Positions 1 to 8,838 of a DNA stretch of 64,000 nucleotides are shown one piece after another. How positions within the stretch are numbered: the stretch's first letter is position 1; each line of letters starts with the position of its first letter. The stretch comes from Deltaproteobacteria bacterium ADurb.Bin207 (GTDB lineage Bacteria > Myxococcota_A > Polyangia > Polyangiales > Polyangiaceae). The notes below the pieces were generated by a model. That model was given only the letters and a program-made list of their open reading frames with translations, was not told where the DNA came from and did no database searches. The translations under genes were made by a program, and so were the position numbers. The stretch spans positions 83,710 through 147,709 of the forward strand of contig MWCO01000006.1 in NCBI GenBank assembly GCA_002070115.1, in the 5' to 3' direction.

Positions 1-618
1 CGCTTTCATCTCCTCGAGCGATAGCGACAGGATGCGTTCTTTGGAGAGTCGTTCTAGCTTCTGATCCGATCCGGATAGATCGATCGCTCCACAAACCGGT
101 GTATGAGTGCTATTGATAACAGGAATAGACAGATCAATCGGACTTGCCAGATAATCGGATTGGGATAGTATGAAGAACCGTTCGATCAAGGAGTTGGCAA
201 GGAGTTCCGTCGCAATCCGGTGGGCCTGTTGTTCGTTCACCCCGGATAAAAAGGTCAGACGCGAGGTAAAAACGGCGGAGGATGGTGCCAGGCTGCGACC
301 CGCCATGTCTTGGAGCAAAACCAACGCGCTCTTTCCAACGGCATCGGTCACGCCGGGCCGATAACCAACACTCACAACGAAATCGAAGGGCGCGGGAGCC
401 AATCGACCGACCGCGCCCTGTTGGGTGACCGGGTCCGCAAGGTGATCGCATGCGCGAATGACTTCCTGCTCCGATAGATCCGCCTCGATCGTGTACACGT
501 CGAAACAGCGAACCTCGCGAATCGGAATGGATAGAAACGAGCGGATGGTCGATAGGGTGTCCATCCCCCGTGGGTCGGGGAAGCCAGGGCGATAACCAAC
601 CTCGATGCGATGGGTCAT
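1..618 (-). CDS. purL: Phosphoribosylformylglycinamidine synthase, N-terminal part (runs off left edge)
   Basis: This is the first 206 residues of FGAM synthase, which converts FGAR to FGAM with glutamine and ATP in de novo purine synthesis. The frame opens at ATG 618 (MTHRIEVGYRPG) and stays open to base 1, so the rest lies outside the window. Two PurS-like stretches are visible, one at about residues 3-55 and a second from about residue 82 (VSVGYRPGVTD), followed by TSRLTFLSG and LLANSLIERF. RILSLSLEEMKA at the end is the linker into the ATP-binding half. This layout matches the roughly 1000-residue PurL of Geobacter-like bacteria, not the E. coli type. No catalytic residues fall within the window. 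Confidence 0.88.
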   Translation of the reverse strand, partial: MTHRIEVGYRPGFPDPRGMDTLSTIRSFLSIPIREVRCFDVYTIEADLSEQEVIRACDHLADPVTQQGAVGRLAPAPFDFVVSVGYRPGVTDAVGKSALVLLQDMAGRSLAPSSAVFTSRLTFLSGVNEQQAHRIATELLANSLIERFFILSQSDYLASPIDLSIPVINSTHTPVCGAIDLSGSDQKLERLSKERILSLSLEEMKA

Positions 619-791
619 GGCCGCTTGCTAGCGGAGCTTTCGGCAGAGGGGAACCATCGAAAGACGAGGTTTCGAACAGGAAAACAAGTGATATTGCAAA
701 GTCACCGTGAGCCAGGAATCTGGCGGGATTCATAAAGATCGGGAACTCGAAACAATGGCGGTTGTCGCTTCCACCCATGGGACATTGGAAC

Positions 792-1157
792 ATGCCGCTG
801 CTCGCGGTGTGCGTCGCCTCATTGTCTTCGGCGGCCACCGCTTCTCCTATCACCTCCGTCGCTCCCCATGCCTTGGATGAGACCAGCCCACCGCCCGCTC
901 AATGCGTGCAAGCATCGCAATCGATGCATCCATCCCGCGATGACACCTTGATCATCACCCTCGACAACGAGTGCAGCGTCGCCGTGAATTGCTCCGTGTC
1001 GTGGGTGGTTCGTTGCAAGGATGGTCAGGAGCATTCCTATTCCCGTTCGGCGCGTTTGCCATCAGGCGAAAAGCGCTCGTTCGAAGCGTCCGCATCCGTT
1101 TGTTCCGAAGCTGGTTGGCGCATCACGCCACCACGATGGGAATGCCAATCAAAGTGA
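792..1157 (+). CDS. Small secreted cysteine-rich protein of unknown function
   Basis: An open frame of 121 residues starting at ATG 792, chosen over the in-frame upstream codon at 762 because it puts a clear signal peptide at the N-terminus (MPLLAVCVASLSSAATA, likely cleaved before Ser). The mature part carries six cysteines, in QC, EC, NC, RC, VC and EC contexts, which suggests disulfide bonds after export. It is divergent from purL. I recognise no family. Similar short exported Cys proteins are common in myxobacterial genomes, but that is background knowledge and gives no function. Confidence 0.6.
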   Translation: MPLLAVCVASLSSAATASPITSVAPHALDETSPPPAQCVQASQSMHPSRDDTLIITLDNECSVAVNCSVSWVVRCKDGQEHSYSRSARLPSGEKRSFEASASVCSEAGWRITPPRWECQSK

Positions 1158-1161
1158 GCGA

Positions 1162-1806
1162 TCAGTTCCGAACGAGAATCGCGCGGGCAGGTCCACCATC
1201 GCCATCCTCCAGCTTCAGAGGCAAACAGAAAAGCTCATAATCACCCGGCTGCACCAGCGTCAGGTCCAATCCTTCGAGGACCAACACCGCGGGATGCCGC
1301 GTCAATAACATTCGATGAACCGGCATCGTCGGACTATCGAACGCTTCCACGGAAGGCGAATCGATGCCGATCAAACGAACTCCTTGCGATCGCAGCCAGC
1401 ACGCGGCATCGAGGGTCAGGTGAGCGTATCGTCGATCGAACGGACGGTCCGCCCAGCCCTCGCTGTCCGTACGCAATAGCCATCGCTCCACGCCAAGACC
1501 ATCGCAACCGCGAACAACGGCTTCATCGATACGACAACCCCGCCCTCGCAGGTCAAAGACTCGCGCAGGACCGCAAAGCGTTGACAGGTCGAGCCGATCC
1601 ACGCTTTGCCCTTGGTTGTCGAAATGGCGAGGAGGGTCGATATGCGTGCCCGTATGCGTGCCGAAACTGAGCGCAGATGTATTGTAAGTATCTAAATTTG
1701 CTTCTATTTTTTGAGTGAGGGGCCTGCAGCGAAACGGTGGATCCCCCTCGTACACGGTCATCGCCGGACGAAGCGCAAGGGTGATGTCGATGATTTGCCT
1801 GGCCAT
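1162..1806 (-). CDS. Cyclase-family metal-dependent hydrolase (kynurenine formamidase-like)
   Basis: A 214-residue protein of the cyclase/arylformamidase family. The family signature HTGTHIDPPRHF is near residue 50, preceded by TVYEGDPPF, which resembles the substrate-side loop of bacterial KynB. Family members hydrolyse N-formylkynurenine or related cyclic amides and esters with a metal held by the His and Asp of this motif. Start ATG 1806 (MARQIIDIT) is preferred to an in-frame GTG at 1818. No other tryptophan-degradation gene is nearby, so the substrate is open. Codons around residues 36-45 are unusually AT-rich and overlap a weak copy of the dispersed motif at 1683-1699. Confidence 0.8.
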   Translation of the reverse strand: MARQIIDITLALRPAMTVYEGDPPFRCRPLTQKIEANLDTYNTSALSFGTHTGTHIDPPRHFDNQGQSVDRLDLSTLCGPARVFDLRGRGCRIDEAVVRGCDGLGVERWLLRTDSEGWADRPFDRRYAHLTLDAACWLRSQGVRLIGIDSPSVEAFDSPTMPVHRMLLTRHPAVLVLEGLDLTLVQPGDYELFCLPLKLEDGDGGPARAILVRN

Positions 1807-1939
1807 GGGTGAACTCACTGGATTGGAAACCCACTATTTGTAGCGCGATGCGTGGATTTCGAGCCTGGGATCGAACTCGAAGCGTGGAGATACAGACTCA
1901 CGACAACCGTTTTTTTGGCGTGGTACGTCTTCAGAACGC

Positions 1940-2749
1940 TTACCAATCCGTCGATTGCCGACTTTGCCTCAACAACTCGACCAGCCTGGCATGCAAATGC
2001 CCATTGGTCGCCACGATATGTCCGTCCAGCACATTGTCGGGCTGCCCATCCAGCGCCGTCGCCATGCCCCCCGCAGCCCGAACCATCACCACGCCCGCCG
2101 CGATATCCCATGGCCGGAGTTTTTTCTCCCAATAGCCATCGTAGGAGCCATCAGAAACGAGACAAAGGTCGATAGCCGCTGAACCACATCGTCGAATCCC
2201 TACCGCGCGTTTCTGTAAATATGCGAATTCTCGTATATTATTATCGGGGCTCGTCTGCCGATCATAAGGGAATCCCGTGGCGAGCAGGGCATCGTCGATG
2301 CTGGACCGATCGCTTACGCTACAGGGCTCACCGTTGCGAAGCGTCAGGCCACCTTCCCAGCCTATCCATTCGATATCGAGGGCGGGCGCGACGACAGCGC
2401 CGACGACCGGGACTCCTTGCTCGATCAGGGCGATGGATACGGCCCAAAACGGATGGCCATGCGCGAAGTTGGTGGTTCCATCGATGGGGTCGGCGCACCA
2501 ATAGCGGTCGTGGGAGGCCGAACCACCACCTTCCTCGGCCACGATAGGGATGGTTGGGTCCGCGGATTGCAAAGATTTTCGCAAGGCATCTTCGGCGGCG
2601 AAGTCGAGGGGGGTCACCAGTTCGGCCCCTTGTTTGCGTTCGATTCTCGCGTGGGAGCGGAACCCTTTGAGGGCCACTTGCCCTGCGGCATGGGCGGCCT
2701 CGCGAGCGATAAGGGCATGATGTCGAGCTTGTCGTGGCGTCATGGTCAT
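1940..2749 (-). CDS. Inositol monophosphatase family phosphatase
   Basis: A 269-residue Mg-dependent sugar-phosphate phosphatase of the IMPase/SuhB family. Metal-binding motifs are VAEEGGG near residue 70, DPIDGTTNFAHG near residue 87 and the C-terminal RPWDIAAGVV. GSAAIDLCLVSDG is the usual segment before the last motif. Members dephosphorylate inositol phosphate, histidinol phosphate or PAP, and the substrate here cannot be read from sequence. The start ATG 2749 overlaps the TGA of mpl by four bases (ATGA), so the two are probably translationally coupled. Residues around 173-183 are encoded by AT-rich codons that overlap a weak copy of the dispersed motif. Confidence 0.88.
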   Translation of the reverse strand: MTMTPRQARHHALIAREAAHAAGQVALKGFRSHARIERKQGAELVTPLDFAAEDALRKSLQSADPTIPIVAEEGGGSASHDRYWCADPIDGTTNFAHGHPFWAVSIALIEQGVPVVGAVVAPALDIEWIGWEGGLTLRNGEPCSVSDRSSIDDALLATGFPYDRQTSPDNNIREFAYLQKRAVGIRRCGSAAIDLCLVSDGSYDGYWEKKLRPWDIAAGVVMVRAAGGMATALDGQPDNVLDGHIVATNGHLHARLVELLRQSRQSTDW

Positions 2750-4206
2750 CGGGAAAGGGCCTGGATCAATCGGTTGTGGATACCGCCGAAGGCGCCGTTG
2801 GACAAAAGTGCGATGGTATCGCCTGGGCGGGCTTCGCGAACGAGCAAGTCGATGATTTCGTCAATGCTTTCCGGATGGCGTGCCCACTGTCCCTGGCGTT
2901 GAAGCTCGTCGATGATGCGAGGGACATCGAGCCGTTCGCTTTGCGCGATATCGGGACGGCCCAAGGGTGCAATCACCACGTGGGAGGCGGCAGTGAAGGC
3001 TTGGGCGTAAGCATCTTGATGGAGGGCACGGCACGCCGTGGCACTTCGAGGTTCAAAAACAGCGAATAGGGAGCCTTGGGGGTGGCGGGCGCGCAGCCCT
3101 CGCAAGGTTTCCTCCACCGCGGTGGGGTGGTGCGCGAAATCATCATAAATATTGATACGATTGGGAGTCCCCACCAAATCCTGCCGTCGACGTACCCCCT
3201 GGAATCGGGTCAACGATTCGCGGACCTGATGGACGGACACACCGAAGCCTTGCATGGCGACCGCGGCCGCGGCGATGGCATTGCTCACGTTATACGAGCC
3301 GGGCATGGGCAGCGCGAACCGACCGGAAGCCACGCCCCCGATGAATAGGTCGAAGGCTTGACCGGTAGCATCCGCTCCCGCAAGGGCACCAAGGTAATGG
3401 GGCGTGCAACCATGCCAATTTTCACCTTGTAATGCATACCAAATCACTTCACAGCGGGCATGCTGGCTCACCACATCCACCACAGTCTGGCTCGCAGCCG
3501 AGGCCACCAACAATCCGCTGCTGGGAATCCGCTCCACGAACGTCGCGAACGCATGAAGATACGCCTCGAACGTCGGATAAATATCGATGTGATCGTATTC
3601 GATCGACGTGATGACGGCGATTTCGGGCCGATAGTGCCAGAATTTTGGGGTTTTTTCGAAAAAAGCCGTGTCGTATTCGTCGCCTTCAATCACGAAAGGC
3701 GTTCGACGGGTCGGCATGGGATGATCGGCCAACGGCAAGCCAGGACCTTTTCGAGAGGGGATACGAAAACTGTGTTCGAAGTTTTTGGGCAACCCGCCGA
3801 TGAGCATGCCAGGGTCTTTGCCCGCGTCGAATAACAGCCACGCGGCCAGGGAAGAAGTCGTGGTTTTTCCATGAGTTCCGGCAATCACGACCGGCGTCTT
3901 CGCCTCGAGCACGAGGTCGGCAAGACCGTGGGCCATATCCGTATACGGCAGGCCGCGATCGATGGCAGCGCGCGCTTCCGGGTTGTTGGATCGACAAACG
4001 TTGCCGATGACGACGAGATCCGGGGCGGGGTCGAGGTGGGCGGGATCGAAGCCCTGCATGAGGCGAATACCCCATTTTTCCAAAGCAGGTCCCATGGGAG
4101 GGTCGAAGCGCACGTCGGAGCCGGAAACATCATGCCCAAGCTCTTTGAACAAACCCGCGAGGGCACCCATACCGGTTCCAGCGACAGCAATCAGATGCAC
4201 GTGCAT
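2746..4206 (-). CDS. mpl: UDP-N-acetylmuramate:L-alanyl-gamma-D-glutamyl-meso-diaminopimelate ligase
   Basis: Cytoplasmic Mur-ligase of murein recycling: it joins recovered tripeptide to UDP-MurNAc using ATP. Start at ATG 4206 gives MHVHLIAVAGTGMGALAGL, the usual N-terminal Rossmann motif. An in-frame upstream extension to 4254 lacks similarity. The P-loop is GTHGKTTTSSL, the central signature is EGDEYDTAFFEKTPKFWHY, and the C-terminal ligase domain contains YDDFAHHPTAVEETLRGL. Together these distinguish Mpl from MurC. At 486 residues the length is slightly above the E. coli enzyme. It is the first gene of a two-gene unit with the IMPase. It implies meso-DAP peptidoglycan. Confidence 0.93.
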   Translation of the reverse strand: MHVHLIAVAGTGMGALAGLFKELGHDVSGSDVRFDPPMGPALEKWGIRLMQGFDPAHLDPAPDLVVIGNVCRSNNPEARAAIDRGLPYTDMAHGLADLVLEAKTPVVIAGTHGKTTTSSLAAWLLFDAGKDPGMLIGGLPKNFEHSFRIPSRKGPGLPLADHPMPTRRTPFVIEGDEYDTAFFEKTPKFWHYRPEIAVITSIEYDHIDIYPTFEAYLHAFATFVERIPSSGLLVASAASQTVVDVVSQHARCEVIWYALQGENWHGCTPHYLGALAGADATGQAFDLFIGGVASGRFALPMPGSYNVSNAIAAAAVAMQGFGVSVHQVRESLTRFQGVRRRQDLVGTPNRINIYDDFAHHPTAVEETLRGLRARHPQGSLFAVFEPRSATACRALHQDAYAQAFTAASHVVIAPLGRPDIAQSERLDVPRIIDELQRQGQWARHPESIDEIIDLLVREARPGDTIALLSNGAFGGIHNRLIQALSR

Positions 4207-4401
4207 GGGGCTGCACGTTGTATCCGTTTTGGACGGCTGGCAAGCTTTCGTCATGGTTTACCGAAGAGGCCGGAGGGCCGGATCGAGAGCCAACGGAAGC
4301 GAAGGTGGGAAAAGGTGAGTTGGCAGGTTGTTGGGGCGAGACAACTCACGTATAATTCACGAATCCGATAGCACGGGGCTCAAACACTGCAAATCATATG
4401 T

Positions 4402-4418
4402 GATTTCAGCATGTTACA
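4402..4418 (+). repeat. Dispersed AT-rich motif, intergenic copy
   Basis: GATTTCAGCATGTTACA, a copy of the recurring motif approximating AAATTCAATATGTTACA. It lies 34 bp upstream of the GNAT start in a divergent gap, so here alone it could be mistaken for part of a promoter. Confidence 0.6.
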
Positions 4419-4451
4419 AATATTTCATCCGGATGGGAGGAGACCTACGAG

Positions 4452-5054
4452 ATGCAAACGCTGGCGCATTATCCCAAAACGGTGTCCATCGTCGATGGGC
4501 AGGTGGTGATTCGTCCGATGGCGCAGGAGGATTTTGATGGTGTACGGAGGTTTTTCGAGCAGTTGCCACGGCAGGATCGGCTGTTTCTTCGGCACGACGT
4601 GCTTCGACCGGAGGTATTTTCCCGTTGGTTTGCGGAATTGGATTACGGCAAGAAGTTGCCGTTGATGGCGCTACATGGGGAGCAAATCGTCGGGCATGCG
4701 TTGCTCGATGGCGAGCAGCGCAGTTGGTCTCCCCACGTGGCGGAAATCCGGGTGGTGGTGGCCGATGCGTTCAAAAAGCGGGCGGTGGGGACGGTGTTGG
4801 CGCGGGAGCTATTCGATCAAGCGATGGCCCGGGGGTATGAGAAAGCCATGGCGAGCATGATGGACTCGCAGAAAGCCGCTCGCAGGATGTTCGAGCGCAT
4901 GGGTTTCCGTGTGGAAGCGGAACTCAAGGACCATGTCAAAGACCTGGATGGCAAGAAGCACAACCTCGTTCTCATGTCATGCATGCTGGAGGATGCGTGG
5001 GAAAAGATGTCCGAGTTGCTGCAGGACTTCTCGCCCTGGGTGGGCTGGCATTGA
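4452..5054 (+). CDS. GNAT-family N-acetyltransferase
   Basis: A 200-residue acetyl-CoA-dependent acetyltransferase. The strong ribosome binding site GGGAGGAG ends nine bases before ATG 4452. The fold is seen in VVIRPMAQEDFDGVRRFF at the N-terminus, HVAEIRVVVADAFKKRAVGTVL (strand 4 and the acetyl-CoA loop) near residue 96, and SQKAARRMFERMGFRVEAEL near residue 140. It is divergent from mpl and monocistronic. The substrate cannot be inferred. The C-terminal tail of about 30 residues after VLMSCML is not part of the usual domain. Confidence 0.82.
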   Translation: MQTLAHYPKTVSIVDGQVVIRPMAQEDFDGVRRFFEQLPRQDRLFLRHDVLRPEVFSRWFAELDYGKKLPLMALHGEQIVGHALLDGEQRSWSPHVAEIRVVVADAFKKRAVGTVLARELFDQAMARGYEKAMASMMDSQKAARRMFERMGFRVEAELKDHVKDLDGKKHNLVLMSCMLEDAWEKMSELLQDFSPWVGWH

Positions 5055-5257
5055 GGTGACCCAACCGATGAAGCAATGCGCTGCGCGCATGCAGCAATCC
5101 TTTGCGTGGGTGCATCGAAACCGATCTTGCCGCAAGTGCGATCCTTGTGGCGTTAGTCAGCGAAAAGTGGCACTGAGTGTTCTCAGTTTCGTTCTCATGC
5201 GTCCACGTCATACCCATCGAATTCAGCTCACCCCACGACGTTTCGAGCGAGGGACCC

Positions 5258-6616
5258 ATGGCTGCTAGTCGTCCAAAGCGACCGTCTGGAAAGCTCGCAA
5301 CCCTTGTCCTTGCCCTTCTTGCTGTGGGTTTCGCCAGCAGTGTGTATCTGACGAACCTGTATATCGAGGCCACGGAAGCCTTGAAGGGAGGGACCAAACT
5401 CGACAGTTTTTGCAACCTGAGCCAGGGGGTCAATTGTGAAACCGTAGCCGCCAGCGAGTATTCGGCGTTTTTGGGAATCCCCATATCCGTATGGGGACTC
5501 GAGTATTTCGGTCTTGCGATCGCGATCGTGCTCGCCTCCCACTATCGTCTGCTTTCGCTAAAGCGATGGGATTCGCTGCTATTCGCGCTGTCATGCACGG
5601 GCGTGCCCGTTACCATCGTTCTTGGCTATATTTCGGTCACCATCATTCAATCCGTCTGCATCATGTGCGTGACGGTCTATGTGGTGAACACCGCGATGGT
5701 GTTGTTGCTGGCGGGGCTGAACCGCAGCCGACTGAAAGAGTTCGTGCGAGAGGGGCCGATGGAACTGTTGGCGCTGGCGACCCACGCCAACCATCGGGTC
5801 GTCACGGTGTTTGCGGTGATTCTCGGTCTATCGCAATTCCTATGGGTTCCAAGGCTTTTCGCACGTCCGACCCATGGTGAGGATGCAGCCTCGACATTGG
5901 CCGCGGTATCCAACGCCAAGACAGGAACGTGGAAAGAATTACCGGCATCGCGTAACACGCTGGGGCCTGTGAATGCGCCGATTCGCATCGAGGAATTCAC
6001 GGACTTCCAATGTCCTTTCTGTGGCAGGGCCCACGATGTGCTGCTCGAGGTGGTGACGCGTTATCCCGGTAAAATCCACTTGATTCACCGGGACTTTCCG
6101 CTCGATCACCATTGCAATCCGGCGATTCCGGAGCCGTTCCATCCCGATGCCTGTGGAGCGGCTTACTTTGCGCGATGCGCCGCGGATCAAGACCTGTTCT
6201 GGCCGTACGAGGCCCTGCTCTTTCACAACCAACGAAAGCTGAAAAAAGCGGCCATGCTATCGTTCGCTCAGACCGTGGGATTGGATACCACGGCATTGCA
6301 AACCTGCGTCGAATCCAAAGTCACCCATCAGGCCGTGCTTGCGGACATCGACGAAGGGATCAAGCGCGGAGTGGCCGGAACGCCAGCGTTTTTCGTCAAT
6401 GGCGAAGCTATCGTCGGCGCACGTCCCATCGAGTTTTGGGAAGAAAAAATCCAAACCTTGTTGGGCTTGGCTCCGCCTGCTTCCGCTTCTTCCGCAACGC
6501 TTTCGACCAGCGCCGCCCCTCCATCTTCCGCGCTTCCGGCCATGAGTGCAGCGCCTTCCGCCAGCAACCCGCACCCCTCCCCCGCGGCTTCCGCATCGGT
6601 CACCCCATCGCCTTGA
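5258..6616 (+). CDS. Vitamin K epoxide reductase / DsbA-like thioredoxin fusion
   Basis: A 452-residue membrane protein that probably makes disulfide bonds in the periplasm. Residues 1-200 form a VKOR domain with several membrane helices, the loop cysteine pair Cys52 and Cys60, the Ser/Trp-containing GIPISVWG, and the quinone-side pair CIMC at 134-137. From about residue 228 comes a soluble DsbA-like domain with CPFC at 253-256 and the cis-proline loop VAGTPAFFVNG. The last 45 residues are a low-complexity Ala/Ser/Pro tail. Start ATG 5258 was chosen because the longer frame from 5177 adds a non-conserved stretch. VKOR fused to its own thioredoxin partner is a known arrangement. Confidence 0.9.
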   Translation: MAASRPKRPSGKLATLVLALLAVGFASSVYLTNLYIEATEALKGGTKLDSFCNLSQGVNCETVAASEYSAFLGIPISVWGLEYFGLAIAIVLASHYRLLSLKRWDSLLFALSCTGVPVTIVLGYISVTIIQSVCIMCVTVYVVNTAMVLLLAGLNRSRLKEFVREGPMELLALATHANHRVVTVFAVILGLSQFLWVPRLFARPTHGEDAASTLAAVSNAKTGTWKELPASRNTLGPVNAPIRIEEFTDFQCPFCGRAHDVLLEVVTRYPGKIHLIHRDFPLDHHCNPAIPEPFHPDACGAAYFARCAADQDLFWPYEALLFHNQRKLKKAAMLSFAQTVGLDTTALQTCVESKVTHQAVLADIDEGIKRGVAGTPAFFVNGEAIVGARPIEFWEEKIQTLLGLAPPASASSATLSTSAAPPSSALPAMSAAPSASNPHPSPAASASVTPSP

Positions 6617-6714
6617 ATCCTTCGCGGCTTCCGCAAGGACGCACGGGATTCATGTCGAGGCTCCCAGCGATTTGGATTTTCTCAAGCCTGTCCCGGATCT
6701 GATATTTATACAAT

Positions 6715-6731
6715 AAAATCAGTTAGTTACA
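6715..6731 (+). repeat. Dispersed AT-rich motif, copy in a convergent gap
   Basis: AAAATCAGTTAGTTACA. It sits between two convergent gene ends (6616 and 6787), so a promoter role is unlikely. Confidence 0.55.
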
Positions 6732-6786
6732 CTAATATCCGAAAATGGATGAGCGGTGCGCAACGGTCCGTTTTGCCGCTTCGGCT

Positions 6787-7512
6787 CTAGGGTTCCGTCG
6801 TCACGCGGAGGGATTCGATCACCACATCTTCGACGGGCACGTCTTCGTAGATGCCCACGGTATGCGTGGCCACGGCTTCGATTTCGTCGACTATGTCCAT
6901 TCCTTCCACGACGTTTCCGAAGACGGCATACCCCGCAGGCGAGGATTGGCCTGGGTCGAGGAACGTATTGTCCACGGTATTGATGAAGAACTGGGAGGTA
7001 GCGGAATCCGGCTGGTTGGTGCGTGCCATGGCAATGGTTCCGCGAAGATTGGACAGGCCCGAGGCGGAAGCTTCATTGACGATGGGCGGGAAAAGGGGCG
7101 CCCGTGTTTTCATACCTGGCTCCATGCCTCCCCCCTGAATCATGAAGCCGGCGATCACCCGGTGGAAAATCAATCCATCGAAAAACTGCGCGTCGGCATA
7201 GCGCTGGAAATTCTCTACGGTGATGGGAGAAGCATCATCAGCAAGCTTCACACGAATCGTTCCTTTGGACGTGACGATCGTCGCGAAGAGCGAAGGTTCT
7301 GAGGATTCCGCGGGCACATCCGGCGACACGTCGGGGGAGACATTTTGATCGGGGGTGACATCGGCATGACTGTCGGGTTTGGCGTCGGGCGGAGCCATGT
7401 CGGTTGCCGCATCATGGGTGGTTTCCGCATCGCGTTGCGTGGAGTCCTCGGAGGTGGAGCAGCCGAAAAATCCGAAAGAGGCAATGAAAAAGCTGGCAAA
7501 AAGCGTGCGCAT
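6787..7512 (-). CDS. Cyclophilin-type peptidyl-prolyl isomerase lipoprotein
   Basis: A 241-residue exported proline isomerase. Start ATG 7512 (MRTLFASFFIASFGFFGC) gives a lipoprotein signal with the acylated Cys at residue 18. A linker rich in Asp, Pro and Thr follows to about residue 78. The cyclophilin domain starts at FATIVTSKGTIRVKL and includes FDGLIFHRVIAGFMIQGGG, the MARTNQPDSATSQFFIN active-site stretch and GYAVFGNVVEGMDIVD. These are the usual bacterial cyclophilin blocks. It probably helps fold proteins at the outer membrane. It lies 33 bases downstream of the kinase gene on the same strand. Confidence 0.9.
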   Translation of the reverse strand: MRTLFASFFIASFGFFGCSTSEDSTQRDAETTHDAATDMAPPDAKPDSHADVTPDQNVSPDVSPDVPAESSEPSLFATIVTSKGTIRVKLADDASPITVENFQRYADAQFFDGLIFHRVIAGFMIQGGGMEPGMKTRAPLFPPIVNEASASGLSNLRGTIAMARTNQPDSATSQFFINTVDNTFLDPGQSSPAGYAVFGNVVEGMDIVDEIEAVATHTVGIYEDVPVEDVVIESLRVTTEP

Positions 7513-7545
7513 GAAGACCTCGCGGGACAAGGGGTTGGGTAAGGA

Positions 7546-8799
7546 TCAACGAAGGCGGAAGATCTGTCTTGCTTGCCAGGCGGGCAAGGCACGCAAGTCC
7601 ATCCAGACTTCCCGAGCCGATGAATATCGATAAGCATCGCGTCGGCGCAGCATTTTCGCAACGATATTCCCGAATGGGGTAGCGAGTTGCTCGGCTCGTT
7701 GTCGAGCGACGCCTTCGGATATTTGATGTACGAGCATTTCGTAGGGGATATTGCGGTCGAGAGGTGGCGAGCCGGTGATCATCCAGTACATCATCATGCC
7801 GAGTTGATACAGATCGCTTTGTTTGCTCGTATATCCGGCGGCGATGAGTTCGGGAGCCATGATGGCGTGGTGTACGATTTCGGGGCGTACGGTGGGAGCG
7901 CCGCGCAATTCTGCCGAGATGCCGAAGTCGGAGAGTTTGACGATGGGCCGGTCGGCTTGTTGGATGAGCACGTTGCCGGGATGCAGATCATCGTGAACGA
8001 TATCCCAATCGTGAAGATACTGGACGGCGGCGAGCATTTGCCGGGATAACTCGATGGCAAGTTCCTCTTGCAAGGGCTGCTCGAGCATGTCGTGCAAGGT
8101 ATGATCACACCATTCGAGGGCGACACAAAACGAGCCTTCCCATTCGAACGCATCGTGGATGTATACGACATTGGGATGGCGGAGTTGGAGCAAGCGCCGG
8201 ACTTCACTGGCCCAGTCTTCCCTTACCCGCTCGATGGGACGGCCGGAAGGTCGAAGGACCTTGAGGGCGTAGCGTTGGTCGAACGGTCCGAGGCATTCGA
8301 AGACGGCCCCGAAAGCTCCCGCGCCAACCCGTGGACCCACCCTATAATCACCTCGTTGGGAACGGACGGTCGTGGCGGAAGCGGGGGGAGCAAAGACAGG
8401 TACGGATGCGGTTGTGGGGTGGACGATCGGATGCGTTGTCGTGGAACGAGGCGACGTCAGGTCGGCGGTGTTGGGCCAGGTCGGTCGGTTTGGAAGGGCA
8501 AGGCTTGCGGGTTGTGGCGCAAGCGGAGGTGCAGTTGGTGCGTGGGGATAGGAACCGACGGTGGACGTGGCGGTCACGGAGGCAACGATTTCGGGCGAGC
8601 GGGAGATGGGCCCGGGATGGGGGATGGCATGGGGTGGGTGAACGGCTGGAGGGATAATGGGGGTACGGTGGACCATTCGCGGGGTTGCGATGGGAGTGGA
8701 GACAGGAGGCGGTAGGGTTTCGTCGGGATGCAGGGATGGGGGGGTCGTGGGAAGCGAGGTCTTTTCGTAAACTGGGGGGGGAGGGATGGTACCGGCCAC
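7546..8799 (-). CDS. Ser/Thr protein kinase with variant catalytic loop
   Basis: A 417-residue eukaryote-like kinase. The first 145 residues are a Pro/Thr/His-rich disordered region. The kinase domain starts near residue 152 with VGPRVGAGAFGAVFE (Gly-rich loop) and YALKVLRP (ATP lysine). The catalytic loop reads HDDLHPGNVLI, with HDD in place of HRD and His in place of the usual Lys two residues on. DFGISAEL is intact, and the activation segment continues to APELIAAGY. The catalytic Asp is present, so activity is possible, but lack of the HRD Arg suggests no need for activation-loop phosphorylation. No membrane helix is visible. The start is a GTG at 8799. Confidence 0.85.
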   Translation of the reverse strand: MAGTIPPPPVYEKTSLPTTPPSLHPDETLPPPVSTPIATPRMVHRTPIIPPAVHPPHAIPHPGPISRSPEIVASVTATSTVGSYPHAPTAPPLAPQPASLALPNRPTWPNTADLTSPRSTTTHPIVHPTTASVPVFAPPASATTVRSQRGDYRVGPRVGAGAFGAVFECLGPFDQRYALKVLRPSGRPIERVREDWASEVRRLLQLRHPNVVYIHDAFEWEGSFCVALEWCDHTLHDMLEQPLQEELAIELSRQMLAAVQYLHDWDIVHDDLHPGNVLIQQADRPIVKLSDFGISAELRGAPTVRPEIVHHAIMAPELIAAGYTSKQSDLYQLGMMMYWMITGSPPLDRNIPYEMLVHQISEGVARQRAEQLATPFGNIVAKMLRRRDAYRYSSAREVWMDLRALPAWQARQIFRLR

Positions 8800-8838
8800 C
8801 CGACAATCATAGCCGAGTACCGCTCGGGAACCAGAGCC

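Noticed and set aside
1858..1881. A tRNA T-arm-like sequence, TTCGAG and CTCGAA with the loop CCTGGGATCGAA
   Set aside because: It is a 6-bp hairpin with a 12-base loop, but there is no acceptor stem, anticodon arm or CCA around it.
5177..5257. N-terminal extension of the VKOR-DsbA fusion
   Set aside because: The upstream 27 codons do not look like a signal or a domain, and ATG 5258 has a better ribosome binding site.
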